NCBI GenBank assembly: GCA_026991575.1
Contig: JALXBF010000105.1
Span: forward strand, 62,001 to 126,000
Direction of reading: 5' to 3'
Source of the DNA: Planctomycetota bacterium
Lineage (GTDB): Bacteria > Planctomycetota > Planctomycetia > JALXBF01
Length of the DNA stretch: 64,000 bases
Positions within the stretch are counted from its first letter, which is position 1, and each line of letters begins with the position of its first letter. The notes beneath the pieces were generated by a model. The model did no database searches. It was not told where the DNA came from and worked only from the letters and a program-made list of their open reading frames with translations. Both the position numbers and the translations under genes were made by a program. This document shows positions 26,164 through 38,112 of this stretch, piece by piece.

Positions 26164-27297
26164 TTAGAACCGCTCAGCAGGCAAGCTGTTCGGCGTCGTG
26201 CGGGCTACCCACACGAAGAACAGGACGGTCACTGCGCCGAGCGTCAGGCCGGCCGCACGGCCCGCCCACTCCGTGGGCACCACCAGCGGCCACACAGCCG
26301 CTCCGAGCAACAGCGCCGAACTGATCGGCAGGAAGTACTTCAAGCACGTCTTCATCACCTGGTCGATCCGCAACCGCGGTAGCGTCCACCGCAGCCACAT
26401 CATGACGAAGACCAGGAAGTAGCCCTTAGCGATAAAGTTGACGCAACCGAGGACTGGCCGTAGCACCGATTCCTGCGCGACGCCCAGCAGGTCACAGACC
26501 GGAATGGGGCCGTTCCAGCCGCCGAGAAACAGCGTGGCACAGATGCCACTTACGGCAAACATGCTGCCGTACTCGGCCATGAAAAAGAACGACCACCGCA
26601 GCCCGCTGTACTCGGTGTGGAACCCGGCCACCAACTCGCTTTCGGCCTCAGCCAGGTCAAACGGCGCCCGCTTCACGCTTGCCGTCGCAACGATGAAGTA
26701 CACCCATCCGGCCAGGAATGTGAACGGGTCGTTGAACAGGTACCAGTTCCAGAACCACCCGGCCTGGTCTCGGGCAATCTGGTATAGGTTCAACGTGCCG
26801 GCAGACATCAGGGGGATCACCACGCAGATGGCCATCGGCACCTCGTAACTGACCATCTGGGCCGCCTCGCGCATGCCTCCGTACAGGCTCCACTTCGACC
26901 CGGACGACCAGCCCGCCAACAGGACACCGAAGACCTCGGTGCTCATGACCGCCAGCATGTAGAAGATCCCGATCGCCAGCTCGTGCGGTACCAGTGACGG
27001 CGCAAACGGCAGAGCCAGGTAGGCGAGAAAGGAACCGATGAAGACGATGTAGGGGGCCATCAAGAAGAGCCAGCGGTCGGCGTGAGCCGGCACGATGTCC
27101 TCTTTTTGGAGCAGCTTCAGGCCGTCGGCCAGCGTCTGCAACCAACCGAACTTGCCACCGACCCGCGTCGGCCCAAGCCGGTCCTGGATGCGCCCCGCCA
27201 CCTTGCGCTCCATCCAGATGAACACCAGCGCGCTGAGGCCGACGAACAGCAAGGGCAACAGCAGAGCCAGGATCGCTCGCAGAATCACCCAACTCAT
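26164..27297 (-). CDS. nuoH: NADH-quinone oxidoreductase subunit H
   Basis: A 377-residue NuoH/ND1 protein with about eight membrane helices, forming the quinone entry site at the junction with the peripheral arm. Conserved stretches are VFIWMERKVAGRIQDRLGP at the N-terminus, the FDLAEAESELVAGFHTEYSG loop with the quinone-channel carboxylates, and MWLRWTLPRLRIDQVM at the C-terminus. The ATG at 27297 has GGAG 9 bases upstream and gives the normal N-terminus; the frame could be extended 68 codons without support. First gene of the H-J-K-L-M-N operon. A possible TAAAAT -10 box is at 27362-27367. Confidence 0.94.
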   Translation of the reverse strand: MSWVILRAILALLLPLLFVGLSALVFIWMERKVAGRIQDRLGPTRVGGKFGWLQTLADGLKLLQKEDIVPAHADRWLFLMAPYIVFIGSFLAYLALPFAPSLVPHELAIGIFYMLAVMSTEVFGVLLAGWSSGSKWSLYGGMREAAQMVSYEVPMAICVVIPLMSAGTLNLYQIARDQAGWFWNWYLFNDPFTFLAGWVYFIVATASVKRAPFDLAEAESELVAGFHTEYSGLRWSFFFMAEYGSMFAVSGICATLFLGGWNGPIPVCDLLGVAQESVLRPVLGCVNFIAKGYFLVFVMMWLRWTLPRLRIDQVMKTCLKYFLPISSALLLGAAVWPLVVPTEWAGRAAGLTLGAVTVLFFVWVARTTPNSLPAERF

Positions 27298-27984
27298 CTG
27301 GTAGGTCTCCGGGCCGCGTGTGCCGACGCCGAACCGCGCGCCACCCCGGGGGTGGTTCACCATTTTATCGGCCCGGTCCAGGTAGAACAGGGGCTTTGCG
27401 CTGGCCTCCGGCGGGCCAGGCCGGCACCGCTTGCTGGAGCCGGTCACCGCCACGGTACGCTGCCGCTGCCCAGTCCGGCCCGTCCGCACCGGCCCGGACA
27501 TTTGCAGAAGCGGCGCAAGCCCCGAAGCAACGGCGCCTCAGCCCGTTCCGCCACGCTGCCGGAGTCCCGTCCGAACTCCCGCCACAAACGGTAGACGCAA
27601 CGGGGTGATGGACCTTTCCCGGCTGGACTTACCCCCCTTCAGCACGTCAACTTCCGCCGCGCCCGGCACCCAGCTGTCCGGCACCGTGCCCGAACCTCGC
27701 CAGGCTGCAGCGGCCGGCTCCCGGACCTTGCGCCACCAGCACCATGCAACACGGTCTCGACTGCCGGCCGCGATGCCGGCTGGCAAGGCTAGCGTGCAGT
27801 GCCGTCGACGGCGGCCGACCCTGCGGGCGTTGCAACGTCGGCGTGGTCCACTGGAGGCCCCCGTCTGCGACTGCCAAACCGCGAACGTCGGTTGGCGACA
27901 CGGCGCAATGACGCGGCCCGACCGCAGGCGGGCGATCGTCACCTGCGGTCGGGCCTTTCTGCCGGATTGGCGGTGGCAGGCAGG
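27298..27984. other. Gene-free stretch between nuoH and clpB
   Basis: About 690 bases without a credible gene. All open frames here are Arg/Ala-rich shadows without ribosome binding sites. It must contain the nuo promoter (possible -10 TAAAAT on the minus strand at 27362-27367) and the clpB 3' end. The strongest structural element is the long hairpin at 27915-27955. Confidence 0.5.
27915..27958 (+). terminator. 14-bp perfect hairpin with T run
   Basis: GGCCCGACCGCAGG (27915-27928) pairs perfectly with CCTGCGGTCGGGCC (27942-27955) across a 13-base loop and is followed on the plus strand by TTTCT. On the minus strand it lies about 30 bases past the clpB stop, where it would form the same stem without a T run. 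It either ends clpB transcripts as a T-poor hairpin or stops plus-strand transcription running toward clpB. Confidence 0.6.
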
Positions 27985-30630
<2,646 letters not shown>

Positions 30631-30689
30631 GTGTGTCACTCCTGGTTTGCGAAGGTTCCCTCCGCCGGCATCTGCCGGGAGCCGAAATT

Positions 30690-30714
30690 AAACCCCCCGA
30701 TCGGCGGGGGGTTT
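30690..30714 (-). terminator. Rho-independent terminator after dnaK
   Basis: A perfect 10-bp stem (AAACCCCCCG / CGGGGGGTTT) with a 5-base loop lies about 70 bases beyond the dnaK stop. Read on the minus strand it is followed by TTTAATTT, giving a standard terminator. It should largely separate dnaK from clpB transcription. Confidence 0.75.
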
Positions 30715-30786
30715 GCCTGTGCTGCCACCGGCATCCGGGCAGAGGGTGGCAGCTGCCCGAAGCCGGCTCCTTGTGGTGGTCTGAGG

Positions 30787-32721
30787 TTACTCTTTCACCT
30801 CGTATTCCGCGTCGATGACATCGTCACCCCCGCCGCCGCTGCCAGATCCGGATGAGCTGGCGCCGGCGCCAGTGGTCGTCGTCGATTCAGCTGTCGTACC
30901 GGCTGCTCCAGCACCGGTCCGCTCATACAGGTGTCTGGCCAGCGCGTGACTGGCCTGCTGCAGTTCCTCGATCGCCTGGCGGATCGCGGCTGCATCGTCA
31001 CCCTTCATCCGTTCCCGCAACCGGTCGATTGCCGACTGGATCGCGTTCTTGTCTGCGTCGCTGAGCTTGTCGCCGTGCTCCTTCAGCACCTTTTCGGTCT
31101 CGTAGATCAACGAGTCGGCCATGTTGCGGGTCTCGGCCAGCTCACGCCGCTTGCGGTCCTGCTCGGCGTACTCCTCCGCCTCGCGCCGCATGCGTTCGAT
31201 CTCTTCCTTGGTCAGGCCCGAACCGGCCTCGATCCGGACCTTCTGCTCCTTACCCGTCCCCAGGTCCTTGGCCGTCACGTGCAGGATTCCATTGGCATCA
31301 ATGCTGAAGGTGACCTCGATCTTCGGCACACCACGAGGTGCCGGCGGGATGCCTTCCAGGTTGAACTGAGCCAGCAGCCGGTTGTCCGCTGCCATCGGCC
31401 GCTCGCCCTGATAGACCTTCACCGTCACGGCCGTCTGGTTGTCCTCTGCCGTCGTGAAGATCTCCTTCTTCTCTGTCGGAATCGTCGTGTTCCGCGGGAT
31501 CAAGACCGTCATCACGCCGCCCAGTGTTTCAATACCGAGCGACAACGGGGTCACGTCCAGCAACAGCACATCCTTGACCTCACCGGCCAGCACCGCACCC
31601 TGGATCGCAGCACCAACCGCCACGACCTCGTCCGGATTGATTCCCTTGTGCGGCTCCTTGCCGAAGTACTCGGCCACAAACCGCTGGATCTTCGGCGTTC
31701 GGGTCTGGCCACCGACCAAGATCACCTCATCGATGTCCTTCGGCGACAACTTCGCGTCAGCCAGTGCCTGGTCCATCGGCTTCTTCAGGCGCGGGATGTA
31801 CTTGTCAATGAGCTGCTCAAACTTGGCCCGCGTGATCGTCATCATCAGATGCTTCGGGCCGGAAGCGTCCGCCGTGATGAACGGCAGATTGATGTCCGCC
31901 TGCGTCTGGAACGACAGCTCCTTCTTGGCCTTCTCGCACGCCTCCTTCAGCCGCTGCAACGCCATCGGATCGTTGCGGATGTCAATGCCACTTTCCTTCT
32001 TGAACTCCTCCGCCACGTAGTTGACCAGCTCCTCGTCGAAGTTGTCGCCGCCCAGGTGCGTGTCACCGTTGGTGGCAAGCACCTCGAAGACGCCTTCGCC
32101 AACGTCCAGAATCGAAATATCGAACGTACCACCACCCAGGTCAAAGACAGCGATCTTCTCGTTCTTCTTCTTGTCCAGGCCGTACGCGAGCGCAGCCGCT
32201 GTCGGCTCGTTGATGATCCGGACCACTTCCAGACCGGCAATCTCACCGGCATCCTTCGTGGCCTGACGCTGGGCATCGTTGAAGTACGCAGGTACGGTGA
32301 TGACCGCCTTCCGAACCCGATGGCCCAGGTACGCCTCCGCAGCCTGCTTGAGCTTCATGAGGATCTGAGCCGAAATCTCCTGCGGCGTGTACTCCTTGTC
32401 GCCCACCTTCACGCGCACGTATTCATCCGGGCCGCCGACGATCTCGTACGGCACCATCGTCTCCTCTTCCTTGACCTCACCACGACGGCGGCCCATGAAC
32501 CGCTTGATCGAGTAGATCGTGCGCTTCGGGTTCGTGACGCGCTGGCGTTTAGCGGGCTCGCCGACCAGGATTTCGCCCTGCTCGGTAAACGCGACAACGC
32601 TGGGCGTGATGTTGCTGCCTTCCTGGTTCGGGATCACCTTCGGCTGCCCGCCTTCCACGACGGCCACCACCGAGTTGGTTGTTCCCAGGTCGATGCCGAT
32701 GATCTTTTCGCCCTCAGCCAC
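30787..32721 (-). CDS. dnaK: Molecular chaperone DnaK (Hsp70)
   Basis: A 644-residue Hsp70. The nucleotide-binding domain (1-385) has [26 protein letters not shown] and [11 protein letters not shown]. The linker [13 protein letters not shown] and substrate-binding domain follow, and a lid ends in a Gly/Ser/Thr-rich tail with the acidic DAEYEVKE-like terminus. The start codon is GTG with GAGGAG about 10 bases upstream. No dnaJ, grpE or hrcA is adjacent, and no CIRCE element is visible upstream, so heat-shock control must be different or absent. A TTGAAC-N17-AGAATA promoter candidate is about 60 bases upstream. Confidence 0.97.
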   Translation of the reverse strand: MAEGEKIIGIDLGTTNSVVAVVEGGQPKVIPNQEGSNITPSVVAFTEQGEILVGEPAKRQRVTNPKRTIYSIKRFMGRRRGEVKEEETMVPYEIVGGPDEYVRVKVGDKEYTPQEISAQILMKLKQAAEAYLGHRVRKAVITVPAYFNDAQRQATKDAGEIAGLEVVRIINEPTAAALAYGLDKKKNEKIAVFDLGGGTFDISILDVGEGVFEVLATNGDTHLGGDNFDEELVNYVAEEFKKESGIDIRNDPMALQRLKEACEKAKKELSFQTQADINLPFITADASGPKHLMMTITRAKFEQLIDKYIPRLKKPMDQALADAKLSPKDIDEVILVGGQTRTPKIQRFVAEYFGKEPHKGINPDEVVAVGAAIQGAVLAGEVKDVLLLDVTPLSLGIETLGGVMTVLIPRNTTIPTEKKEIFTTAEDNQTAVTVKVYQGERPMAADNRLLAQFNLEGIPPAPRGVPKIEVTFSIDANGILHVTAKDLGTGKEQKVRIEAGSGLTKEEIERMRREAEEYAEQDRKRRELAETRNMADSLIYETEKVLKEHGDKLSDADKNAIQSAIDRLRERMKGDDAAAIRQAIEELQQASHALARHLYERTGAGAAGTTAESTTTTGAGASSSGSGSGGGGDDVIDAEYEVKE

Positions 32722-32783
32722 GGCTCTTTCTCCTCGCTACGGTTGCTGCTTGCCTGCTCGCGTCTACCTGATCCCACAACACC

Positions 32784-32812
32784 TATTCTGACCAGAACGC
32801 CGTCGAGTTCAA
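32784..32812 (-). promoter_or_regulatory. Putative dnaK promoter
   Basis: On the minus strand TTGAAC (32807-32812), a 17-base spacer and AGAATA (32784-32789) would start transcription near 32777, about 56 bases before the dnaK GTG. The -10 box is imperfect. Confidence 0.4.
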
Positions 32813-33014
32813 CACCTGCAAAGCATGCCACTTGCAAAAACGGTGCCACAGCTGCGCGGCACCGTGGACGGGCTCAAAAGGCCGTTATCGCGCCAGCCCG
32901 CCGCCAGAGGGGACGACAAGCTGCCGCCAACATGCCAATGTGGCAATCTGACGTGCAGCCTCTGGAGCATGGGGCGGTGCTCCCAGCAACAGCAGCCCGG
33001 TCGGGGCCGGTCGC

Positions 33015-33045
33015 TTGACCCGCTGCCCCGTTTTGGAACTATACA
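33015..33045 (+). promoter_or_regulatory. Putative pheA promoter
   Basis: TTGACC at 33015-33020 and TATACA at 33040-33045 are separated by 19 bases (17 to the overlapping ACTATA). The patch around the -10 box is the most AT-rich of the intergenic region. Leader about 75 bases. Confidence 0.4.
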
Positions 33046-33126
33046 TAAGTGGTTTTGTTCCCGAGCTGCGGATAGCCCGGGGCCGTGGCCGAGTGAGAAT
33101 GGTTTGCGTAACGGGCTGCGAGGAGC

Positions 33127-34251
33127 ATGGCGAAGAAACGAGCTGCCAGGAGCACGCGGCGGCGGGCGGGTGGCGAGGCGACCCTGGCACAACTGCGTGC
33201 TCGCATCGACAAGTTGGACCGCGAAATCCTGGCCCTGCTCAACGAACGCGCTCGGTTGGCTGCCCAGATCGGCAGTCTCAAGAACGAGCATGGCCTGACG
33301 GTCTACTCGCCCGCACGGGAGGAGGAAGTCATCCAGAATGTGCTAGCCCGCAACAGCGGGCCTCTTAGCGACACCTGCGTGCGGGCAATCTTCCGGGAGC
33401 TGATGAGTGGCTCCCGCGCACTCCAGCGTGCGGTGCGTGTCGCCTACCTGGGACCGGAGTACAGCTTCAGCTACATCGCGGCCCATGAACGCTTCGGTTC
33501 GCCCACCGAATACGTGGGCGTCAACAGCATCGCAGCGGTCTTCGAGGAAGTGGCCCGGCGACAAGCCGACTATGGCGTGGTGCCGCTGGAGAATACCACC
33601 GACGGCGGCATCTCTGAGACACTGGACATGCTCGTGCGCCGGCCGCTACGCATCTGCGGGGAGATCCGCTTGCGTATACATCACTATTTGCTAGCACGTT
33701 GTGAGCAGAGCGCGATCCAGCGGGTCTACAGCAAACCGCAGGCTCTGTCCCAGTGCCGCCGCTGGCTGGCCGAACACCTGCCTCAGGCGCAACTGGTCGA
33801 AGTCGCCAGCACGACCGCAGCCGCTCAACTGGCACAGACCGAGCCCTACGCGGCGGCGGTGGCCAGTCGCCAAGCAGGCGTGCGCTACGGGTTGAACGTC
33901 GTGGCCGAGCGGATCGAGGACTACACCAACAACATCACCAGATTTGCCGTCATCGGCGACCTGCAGGAAAAGCCTACCGGCAACGACCGGACGACGATCC
34001 TGTTCAAGGTACCGCACAAGCCCGGGTCGCTGGCTGACGCGCTGGCAATCTTCAAGCGCAATGGCGTCAATCTGACCTGGATCGAGTCGTTCCCGTTGCA
34101 CGACACCGATCAGGAATACGTCTTCTTCGCCGACCTGGCCGGACACGTGGAACAGACTCGCGTGCGGCGGGCGTTGACGACGCTGGCCAAGCGGGCTGAA
34201 GCCCTGCACGTGCTCGGTTCGTACCCGGTCTCGCCCGTCTACGACGAATGA
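33127..34251 (+). CDS. pheA: Bifunctional chorismate mutase / prephenate dehydratase (P-protein)
   Basis: A 374-residue enzyme for phenylalanine synthesis. The AroQ-type chorismate mutase domain is about residues 18-100 (RIDKLDREILALLNERARLA). The prephenate dehydratase domain is about 108-285, with PLENTTDGG and the TRFAVIG motif. A C-terminal ACT domain (about 295-370, FKVPHKPGSLADAL and TWIESFPL) normally mediates feedback inhibition by Phe. The first 17 residues are basic. AGGAG lies only 1-2 bases before the ATG, shorter than ideal, but no other start fits. First gene of a plus-strand run through tpiA. Confidence 0.95.
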   Translation: MAKKRAARSTRRRAGGEATLAQLRARIDKLDREILALLNERARLAAQIGSLKNEHGLTVYSPAREEEVIQNVLARNSGPLSDTCVRAIFRELMSGSRALQRAVRVAYLGPEYSFSYIAAHERFGSPTEYVGVNSIAAVFEEVARRQADYGVVPLENTTDGGISETLDMLVRRPLRICGEIRLRIHHYLLARCEQSAIQRVYSKPQALSQCRRWLAEHLPQAQLVEVASTTAAAQLAQTEPYAAAVASRQAGVRYGLNVVAERIEDYTNNITRFAVIGDLQEKPTGNDRTTILFKVPHKPGSLADALAIFKRNGVNLTWIESFPLHDTDQEYVFFADLAGHVEQTRVRRALTTLAKRAEALHVLGSYPVSPVYDE

Positions 34252-34271
34252 CTTCAGTGAGGAGGCTCTCG

Positions 34272-35045
34272 ATGCGACCGTACTTCGTGGCCGGCAACTG
34301 GAAGATGCATGGGACGTTGGAGGAGTCCGTTGCCCGCGCCCGCGCTTTGGTGGAATCGATCCGGCCGTCCGCCGGTCTGATTGTTGCCGTCTGCCCTCCG
34401 TTCCCGTACCTGCAGGCTGTCGGCCAGGTGCTGGCCGGCTCACCGATTGCCCTCGGGGCCCAGAACGCCTACTGCGAGCGGCAGGGCGCGTACACCGGGG
34501 AGGTAAGCCCGGCGATGCTCCGCGACGTGGGCTGCGAGTACGTGATCCTCGGTCACAGCGAACGGCGGCACATCCTGGGCGAAAGTGATGAGTTGATTCG
34601 GCGTAAGGTCGAGGCCGCCGTAGCCGAAGGCCTACGCGTGATCCTTTGCGTGGGCGAGACGTTGCAGGAGCGAGAAGCCGGCCGGACGCTGTCCGTTATC
34701 GAACGACAGGTGCGGACCGGCTTGGAGGGATTCAGCCGCAGCGTACTGCAGCAGCTGGTGCTTGCCTACGAGCCGGTCTGGGCCATCGGCACCGGCCACA
34801 CGGCAACGCCCGAGCAAGCTCAGGAGGTGCACGAGGCGGTGCGCAGGCTCGTCGCTGAACTGTTTGACCGCGACCTGGCTGAGCAGCTGATCATTCAGTA
34901 CGGCGGCAGCGTGAAACCGGAGAATGCCGCCGCGCTTCTGGCCCAGCCCGACGTCGACGGCGCGCTGGTCGGAGGTGCCAGCCTGAAGGCGGACCAGTTT
35001 GCCCGGATCGTGGCTACCGCCGCTGAGCTGGCCGCCAAGCGATGA
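34272..35045 (+). CDS. tpiA: Triosephosphate isomerase
   Basis: A 257-residue TIM barrel that interconverts dihydroxyacetone phosphate and glyceraldehyde 3-phosphate. Family motifs are present: GNWKMHG with the catalytic Lys near residue 11, LGHSERR with the catalytic His, AYEPVWAIGTG with the catalytic Glu, and the phosphate loop QYGGSVKPENA. GAGGAGG lies 6 bases before the ATG at 34272, which follows pheA by 20 bases. Confidence 0.97.
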   Translation: MRPYFVAGNWKMHGTLEESVARARALVESIRPSAGLIVAVCPPFPYLQAVGQVLAGSPIALGAQNAYCERQGAYTGEVSPAMLRDVGCEYVILGHSERRHILGESDELIRRKVEAAVAEGLRVILCVGETLQEREAGRTLSVIERQVRTGLEGFSRSVLQQLVLAYEPVWAIGTGHTATPEQAQEVHEAVRRLVAELFDRDLAEQLIIQYGGSVKPENAAALLAQPDVDGALVGGASLKADQFARIVATAAELAAKR

Positions 35046-35158
35046 AGACCGCGCGATCCCGTTGCCCGGCATTGCGGTTGAACTGACTCATACGATTAGA
35101 TACCCCTAGCACAACGGCACCCGTACGGATCGAGCACGGCCTCAGGGAGTCCCCGGCC

Positions 35159-35554
35159 ATGGGCATCTTGTCGGTGATTCTTTGCATCCTAATGGCCTTA
35201 GTCAGCCTGTTCATGGTCCTGCTGGTCTTGATCCAGCGGGGCCGCGGCGGTGGTCTGATCGGCGCCTTAGGCGGTCCGGGCGGCTCCAGTGCGCTGGGGA
35301 CCCGCGCCGGTGACATCTTCACGCGGATCACGATCGTCACCGCTTGCATCTGGTTCCTGTTGGCCATCCTGCTTGTGAAGCTGCACGGGTTGGCCGAGTC
35401 GCCCTACCAGCCTCAGATCACGCCGGCTCCAGCAGGCGAGCAATCACCCAGCTTGGCGCCGCCTAGCGAAAGCGGGGAACAACCGAGTTCCGCCGAGGGG
35501 GGCACTGGATCGCCCCGTCCACCGGCATCCTCGTCGGAAGACAGCGACTTTTAG
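35159..35554 (+). CDS. secG: Preprotein translocase subunit SecG
   Basis: A 131-residue SecG with two membrane helices (about 3-25 and 58-78) and the conserved connecting loop LIQRGRGGGLIGALGG...GTRAGDIFTRIT. It assists SecYE in protein export. After the second helix there is an extended, Pro/Ser/Gly-rich low-complexity tail of about 50 residues, not needed for the family core. It stands 113 bases after tpiA; TTGCGG and TAGATA (35072, 35097) make only a poor promoter. Confidence 0.93.
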   Translation: MGILSVILCILMALVSLFMVLLVLIQRGRGGGLIGALGGPGGSSALGTRAGDIFTRITIVTACIWFLLAILLVKLHGLAESPYQPQITPAPAGEQSPSLAPPSESGEQPSSAEGGTGSPRPPASSSEDSDF

Positions 35555-35655
35555 CCGACCGCACCGGGCGGTTGTCTGATCGGACAGACCGTCCCGAGCG
35601 CATCCGGGCAAGGGGGGCGCTGGACCGGGAACCCTGTGTGCATGTGGAGTGGGCA

Positions 35656-36597
35656 ATGTCAGCGGAGACGGCGGACCGAGAAGCTACCCCGAGCCCGTCC
35701 GATTCGACAGCACCCGGCCGACCGATGAGCATGACTGGCTTTGGAATCGGTCGGTTCGAGAGTCCTGAGTTCACGGCCACGGTGGAGGTTCGTACCGTCA
35801 ACCACCGATTCCTGAAGGTGGTGGTGCGTGCGTCGGATCCGTATTCAGTGTTCGAGGGGGAGATCGAGCGTGAGGTACGCAAGCGGATCTCACGGGGCAC
35901 GGTGCACGTGACGTTGCGGATCGAACGCCAGCCGACCGCCGCCGACGCGGCCGTCAACACCGAGTTGCTCCGCGGCTATCTGGACCGTCTGCTGCCGCTG
36001 TCGGTGGAGTACAACCTGCCCCTGACCCTGGGTGACCTGGTTAGCCTGCCCGGGGTGGTGGCCGACGCAACCGGCGCGGGCTACGACCCGATGGAGGACT
36101 GGCCCAAGGTGCGGCACGCGCTGCTGGAAGCCCTCCAACGCGTCAACCTCATGCGTAGCCAGGAGGGCCAGGCAATGGCGTTGGAACTGCGCCGGCTGGC
36201 AGCGTCGATCCGCGATGAGATCGCAGCCATCGAGCAGCGGGCGCCCTTGGTGGTCGAGCATTATCGCCAGCGCTTGGAAGAGCGACTGCGTCAGTGGTTC
36301 GGTGCGGAGGGTCCGGAGCTGGGCAGCGACGAGATCGCGCGCGAGGTCGCGCTGTTTGCCGATCGCGCCGACATTCGCGAAGAGATCGTGCGGCTGCGCA
36401 GCCACCTGGACCAGGTCTGCCGCCTCCTGGACAGCGCAGACCCGGCGGGCAGGCGGCTGGAGTTCCTGGGTCAGGAGATGCTCCGCGAAGCGAACACGAT
36501 TGCTGCCAAGGCGAATGACTCGGAGATCAGTCAGCGGGTGGTGAACATCAAGAGCACGATCGAACAGATCCGGGAGCTGGTTCAGAATATCGAATGA
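35656..36597 (+). CDS. YicC/YloC-family endoribonuclease
   Basis: A 313-residue YicC protein. The hallmark MSMTGFG begins about 24 residues in, followed by VEVRTVNHRFL and, at the C-terminus, FLGQEMLREANTIAAKAND and KSTIEQIRELVQNIE. YicC of E. coli has been described as an endoribonuclease affecting small-RNA stability. Its gene is often next to gmk, as here. The ATG at 35656 has GGAG 6 bases upstream and adds a short polar N-terminal extension; the internal ATG at MSMTGFG has no ribosome binding site. The stop overlaps the gmk start as ATGA. Confidence 0.93.
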   Translation: MSAETADREATPSPSDSTAPGRPMSMTGFGIGRFESPEFTATVEVRTVNHRFLKVVVRASDPYSVFEGEIEREVRKRISRGTVHVTLRIERQPTAADAAVNTELLRGYLDRLLPLSVEYNLPLTLGDLVSLPGVVADATGAGYDPMEDWPKVRHALLEALQRVNLMRSQEGQAMALELRRLAASIRDEIAAIEQRAPLVVEHYRQRLEERLRQWFGAEGPELGSDEIAREVALFADRADIREEIVRLRSHLDQVCRLLDSADPAGRRLEFLGQEMLREANTIAAKANDSEISQRVVNIKSTIEQIRELVQNIE

Positions 36598-37187
36598 CCC
36601 AGGCAAAGCGGGGCAAACTGATCGTAATCTCCGGGCCCAGTGGCAGCGGCAAGAACACCGTGATCAACCGTCTGCTCCAGCGCACCAAGTGGCCTCTCGT
36701 GCTGTCCGTCTCGGCAACCACTCGGCCGCCGCGGCCTGGCGAGCGGGACGGGGTTGATTATTTTTTCGTGACCCCGGAACAATTTGAACGCATGAAGCAA
36801 GCGGGCGAGTTCGTCGAGTACGCCGAGTATGTCGGCCACTGGTATGGCACCCCACGCCGCTGGCTCGAAGAACAGCTCCAACAGGGCCGCTGGGTGTTGT
36901 TGGAGATCGACGTTCAGGGCGCCCTGCAGATCAAGCGGTTGTTTCCCGATGCGGTGCTCATTTTCCTGCGTACGCCATCGCTGCAGGAATACGAACGGCG
37001 GCTGAGACGTAGAGGGACCGAGGACGAGGCGACCATCCAGCGGCGACTGGCTCAAGCAAAACAGGAGCTGGCTTACGCACGCCACTACGACTACGAGGTC
37101 GTCAACGACGAGGTCGACCGAGCGGTAGCAGAGATCGAGGGCATCCTGGACCGATTGGGAGGTGAGCAGGCGTGTACGAAGAACTGA
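36594..37187 (+). CDS. gmk: Guanylate kinase
   Basis: A 197-residue P-loop kinase that phosphorylates GMP to GDP. The P-loop is SGPSGSGKNT (residues 13-22; Asn replaces the commoner Ser/Thr). The GMP-binding segment SVSATTRPPRPGE and the VDYFFV and VLLEIDVQGALQIK segments are diagnostic. Translation is probably coupled to yicC (4-base overlap) and to rpoZ (16-base overlap). Confidence 0.96.
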   Translation: MTQAKRGKLIVISGPSGSGKNTVINRLLQRTKWPLVLSVSATTRPPRPGERDGVDYFFVTPEQFERMKQAGEFVEYAEYVGHWYGTPRRWLEEQLQQGRWVLLEIDVQGALQIKRLFPDAVLIFLRTPSLQEYERRLRRRGTEDEATIQRRLAQAKQELAYARHYDYEVVNDEVDRAVAEIEGILDRLGGEQACTKN

Positions 37188-37429
37188 AAGACGATGCCAT
37201 CTTCAAGAAAGTGGGCGGGCGGTTCAAGCTGTCCGCATTGCTGCAGAAGCGAGTCGCTGCGCTGTTGGCCGGGGCCAAGCCGACCGTCAACATGAAGACC
37301 AAGGATGTCATCGCGATTGCGATCCGAGAGATCATGGAAGACCGGATCTATCTGGAACCGGGTGGTGAGGTGCGGGAGCGAGAGCAATCGACAACGTCAA
37401 CGCCCTCTAGCGACCTGACCCTGCCATAA
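37172..37429 (+). CDS. rpoZ: DNA-directed RNA polymerase subunit omega
   Basis: An 85-residue omega subunit, which helps RNA polymerase assembly. The core contains GGRFKLSALLQKRVAALL followed by a helical segment ending DVIAIAIREIMEDRI, matching the omega fold, and a Ser/Thr-rich tail. The GTG start overlaps the gmk end; GGGAGGTG 7 bases upstream supports it. The gmk-rpoZ-coa order is widely conserved and confirms the call. Confidence 0.9.
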   Translation: MYEELKDDAIFKKVGGRFKLSALLQKRVAALLAGAKPTVNMKTKDVIAIAIREIMEDRIYLEPGGEVREREQSTTSTPSSDLTLP

Positions 37430-37529
37430 CGTTCGTGCCAATGCCGCCATCGTCGCTGTCCCCCTGAGGCACGTGCCGGGGGAGTACACTGTTTGCCGGT
37501 TCCGGGCCCCTGGTGCATGGTAATGGCAC

Positions 37530-38078
37530 ATGCACGCTCGTGAATTGCTTATTGGCGTCACCGGCAGCGTGGCGGCCTACAAGGCCGCCGAGCTGGTGTC
37601 GCGCTGTGTTCAGGCTGGAGCCCATGTCACGGTCATCCTCACCCGGGCCGCGCTTCGCTTCATCGGCACAACGACGTTCGAAGCCCTCACCGGGCGCCCG
37701 GCCTACGTCGATCTGTTCCAACCCAGAGAACACTTCCTGGGCGAGCACATCGGGCTGGCCCGCCGGGCCGAGCTCTTCTGCATTGCACCAGCGACCGCCC
37801 AGACGCTGGCACGACTGGCCCACGGCATGGCCGACGATCTGCTCTGCTGCACCGCCCTGGCCTTCGAGGGGCCTATCGTATTGGCCCCGGCGATGAACCC
37901 GACCATGTGGGCCAAACCGGCAGTGCAACGTAACGTCGCTCAACTCCGCGCCGACGGCTACCACATTGTTGAGCCTGCCGAGGGGTGGGCAAGCTGTCGG
38001 GAAGCTGGAGTTGGTAGAATGGCGGAGCCTGAAGAGATCATCGCCGTGTGCCAGCGTCTGCTGAGCCACACGACTTAG
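37530..38078 (+). CDS. coaC: Phosphopantothenoylcysteine decarboxylase (stand-alone CoaC)
   Basis: A 182-residue flavoprotein of the HFCD family that decarboxylates 4'-phosphopantothenoylcysteine in CoA synthesis. It begins [17 protein letters not shown] (FMN-binding), has the active-site His in [11 protein letters not shown] and the substrate motif PAMNPTMW. In most bacteria this is the N-terminal half of CoaBC; here it ends after the decarboxylase domain, and the synthetase is a separate gene 34 bases downstream. Confidence 0.92.
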   Translation: MHARELLIGVTGSVAAYKAAELVSRCVQAGAHVTVILTRAALRFIGTTTFEALTGRPAYVDLFQPREHFLGEHIGLARRAELFCIAPATAQTLARLAHGMADDLLCCTALAFEGPIVLAPAMNPTMWAKPAVQRNVAQLRADGYHIVEPAEGWASCREAGVGRMAEPEEIIAVCQRLLSHTT

Positions 38079-38112
38079 CCGTGCCCACCCGCCCCGGACG
38101 GACACCGCCGCA

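Larger units (their letters stand above)
32722..33126. other. Divergent intergenic region dnaK / pheA
   Basis: About 405 bases between divergent genes, holding a promoter candidate for each direction. Open frames crossing it have no support. No CIRCE-type GCACTC inverted repeat is seen. Confidence 0.5.

Noticed and set aside
27621-27637. 17-base identity (ggctggacttacccccc) with 53441-53457 inside priA
   Set aside because: Flanks differ completely and one copy lies in a conserved coding sequence, so chance similarity is most likely.
35072-35102. Promoter-like TTGCGG / TAGATA before secG
   Set aside because: Spacing is 19 with a poor -35 box, and the overlapping TTGAAC gives an impossible 13-base spacer.
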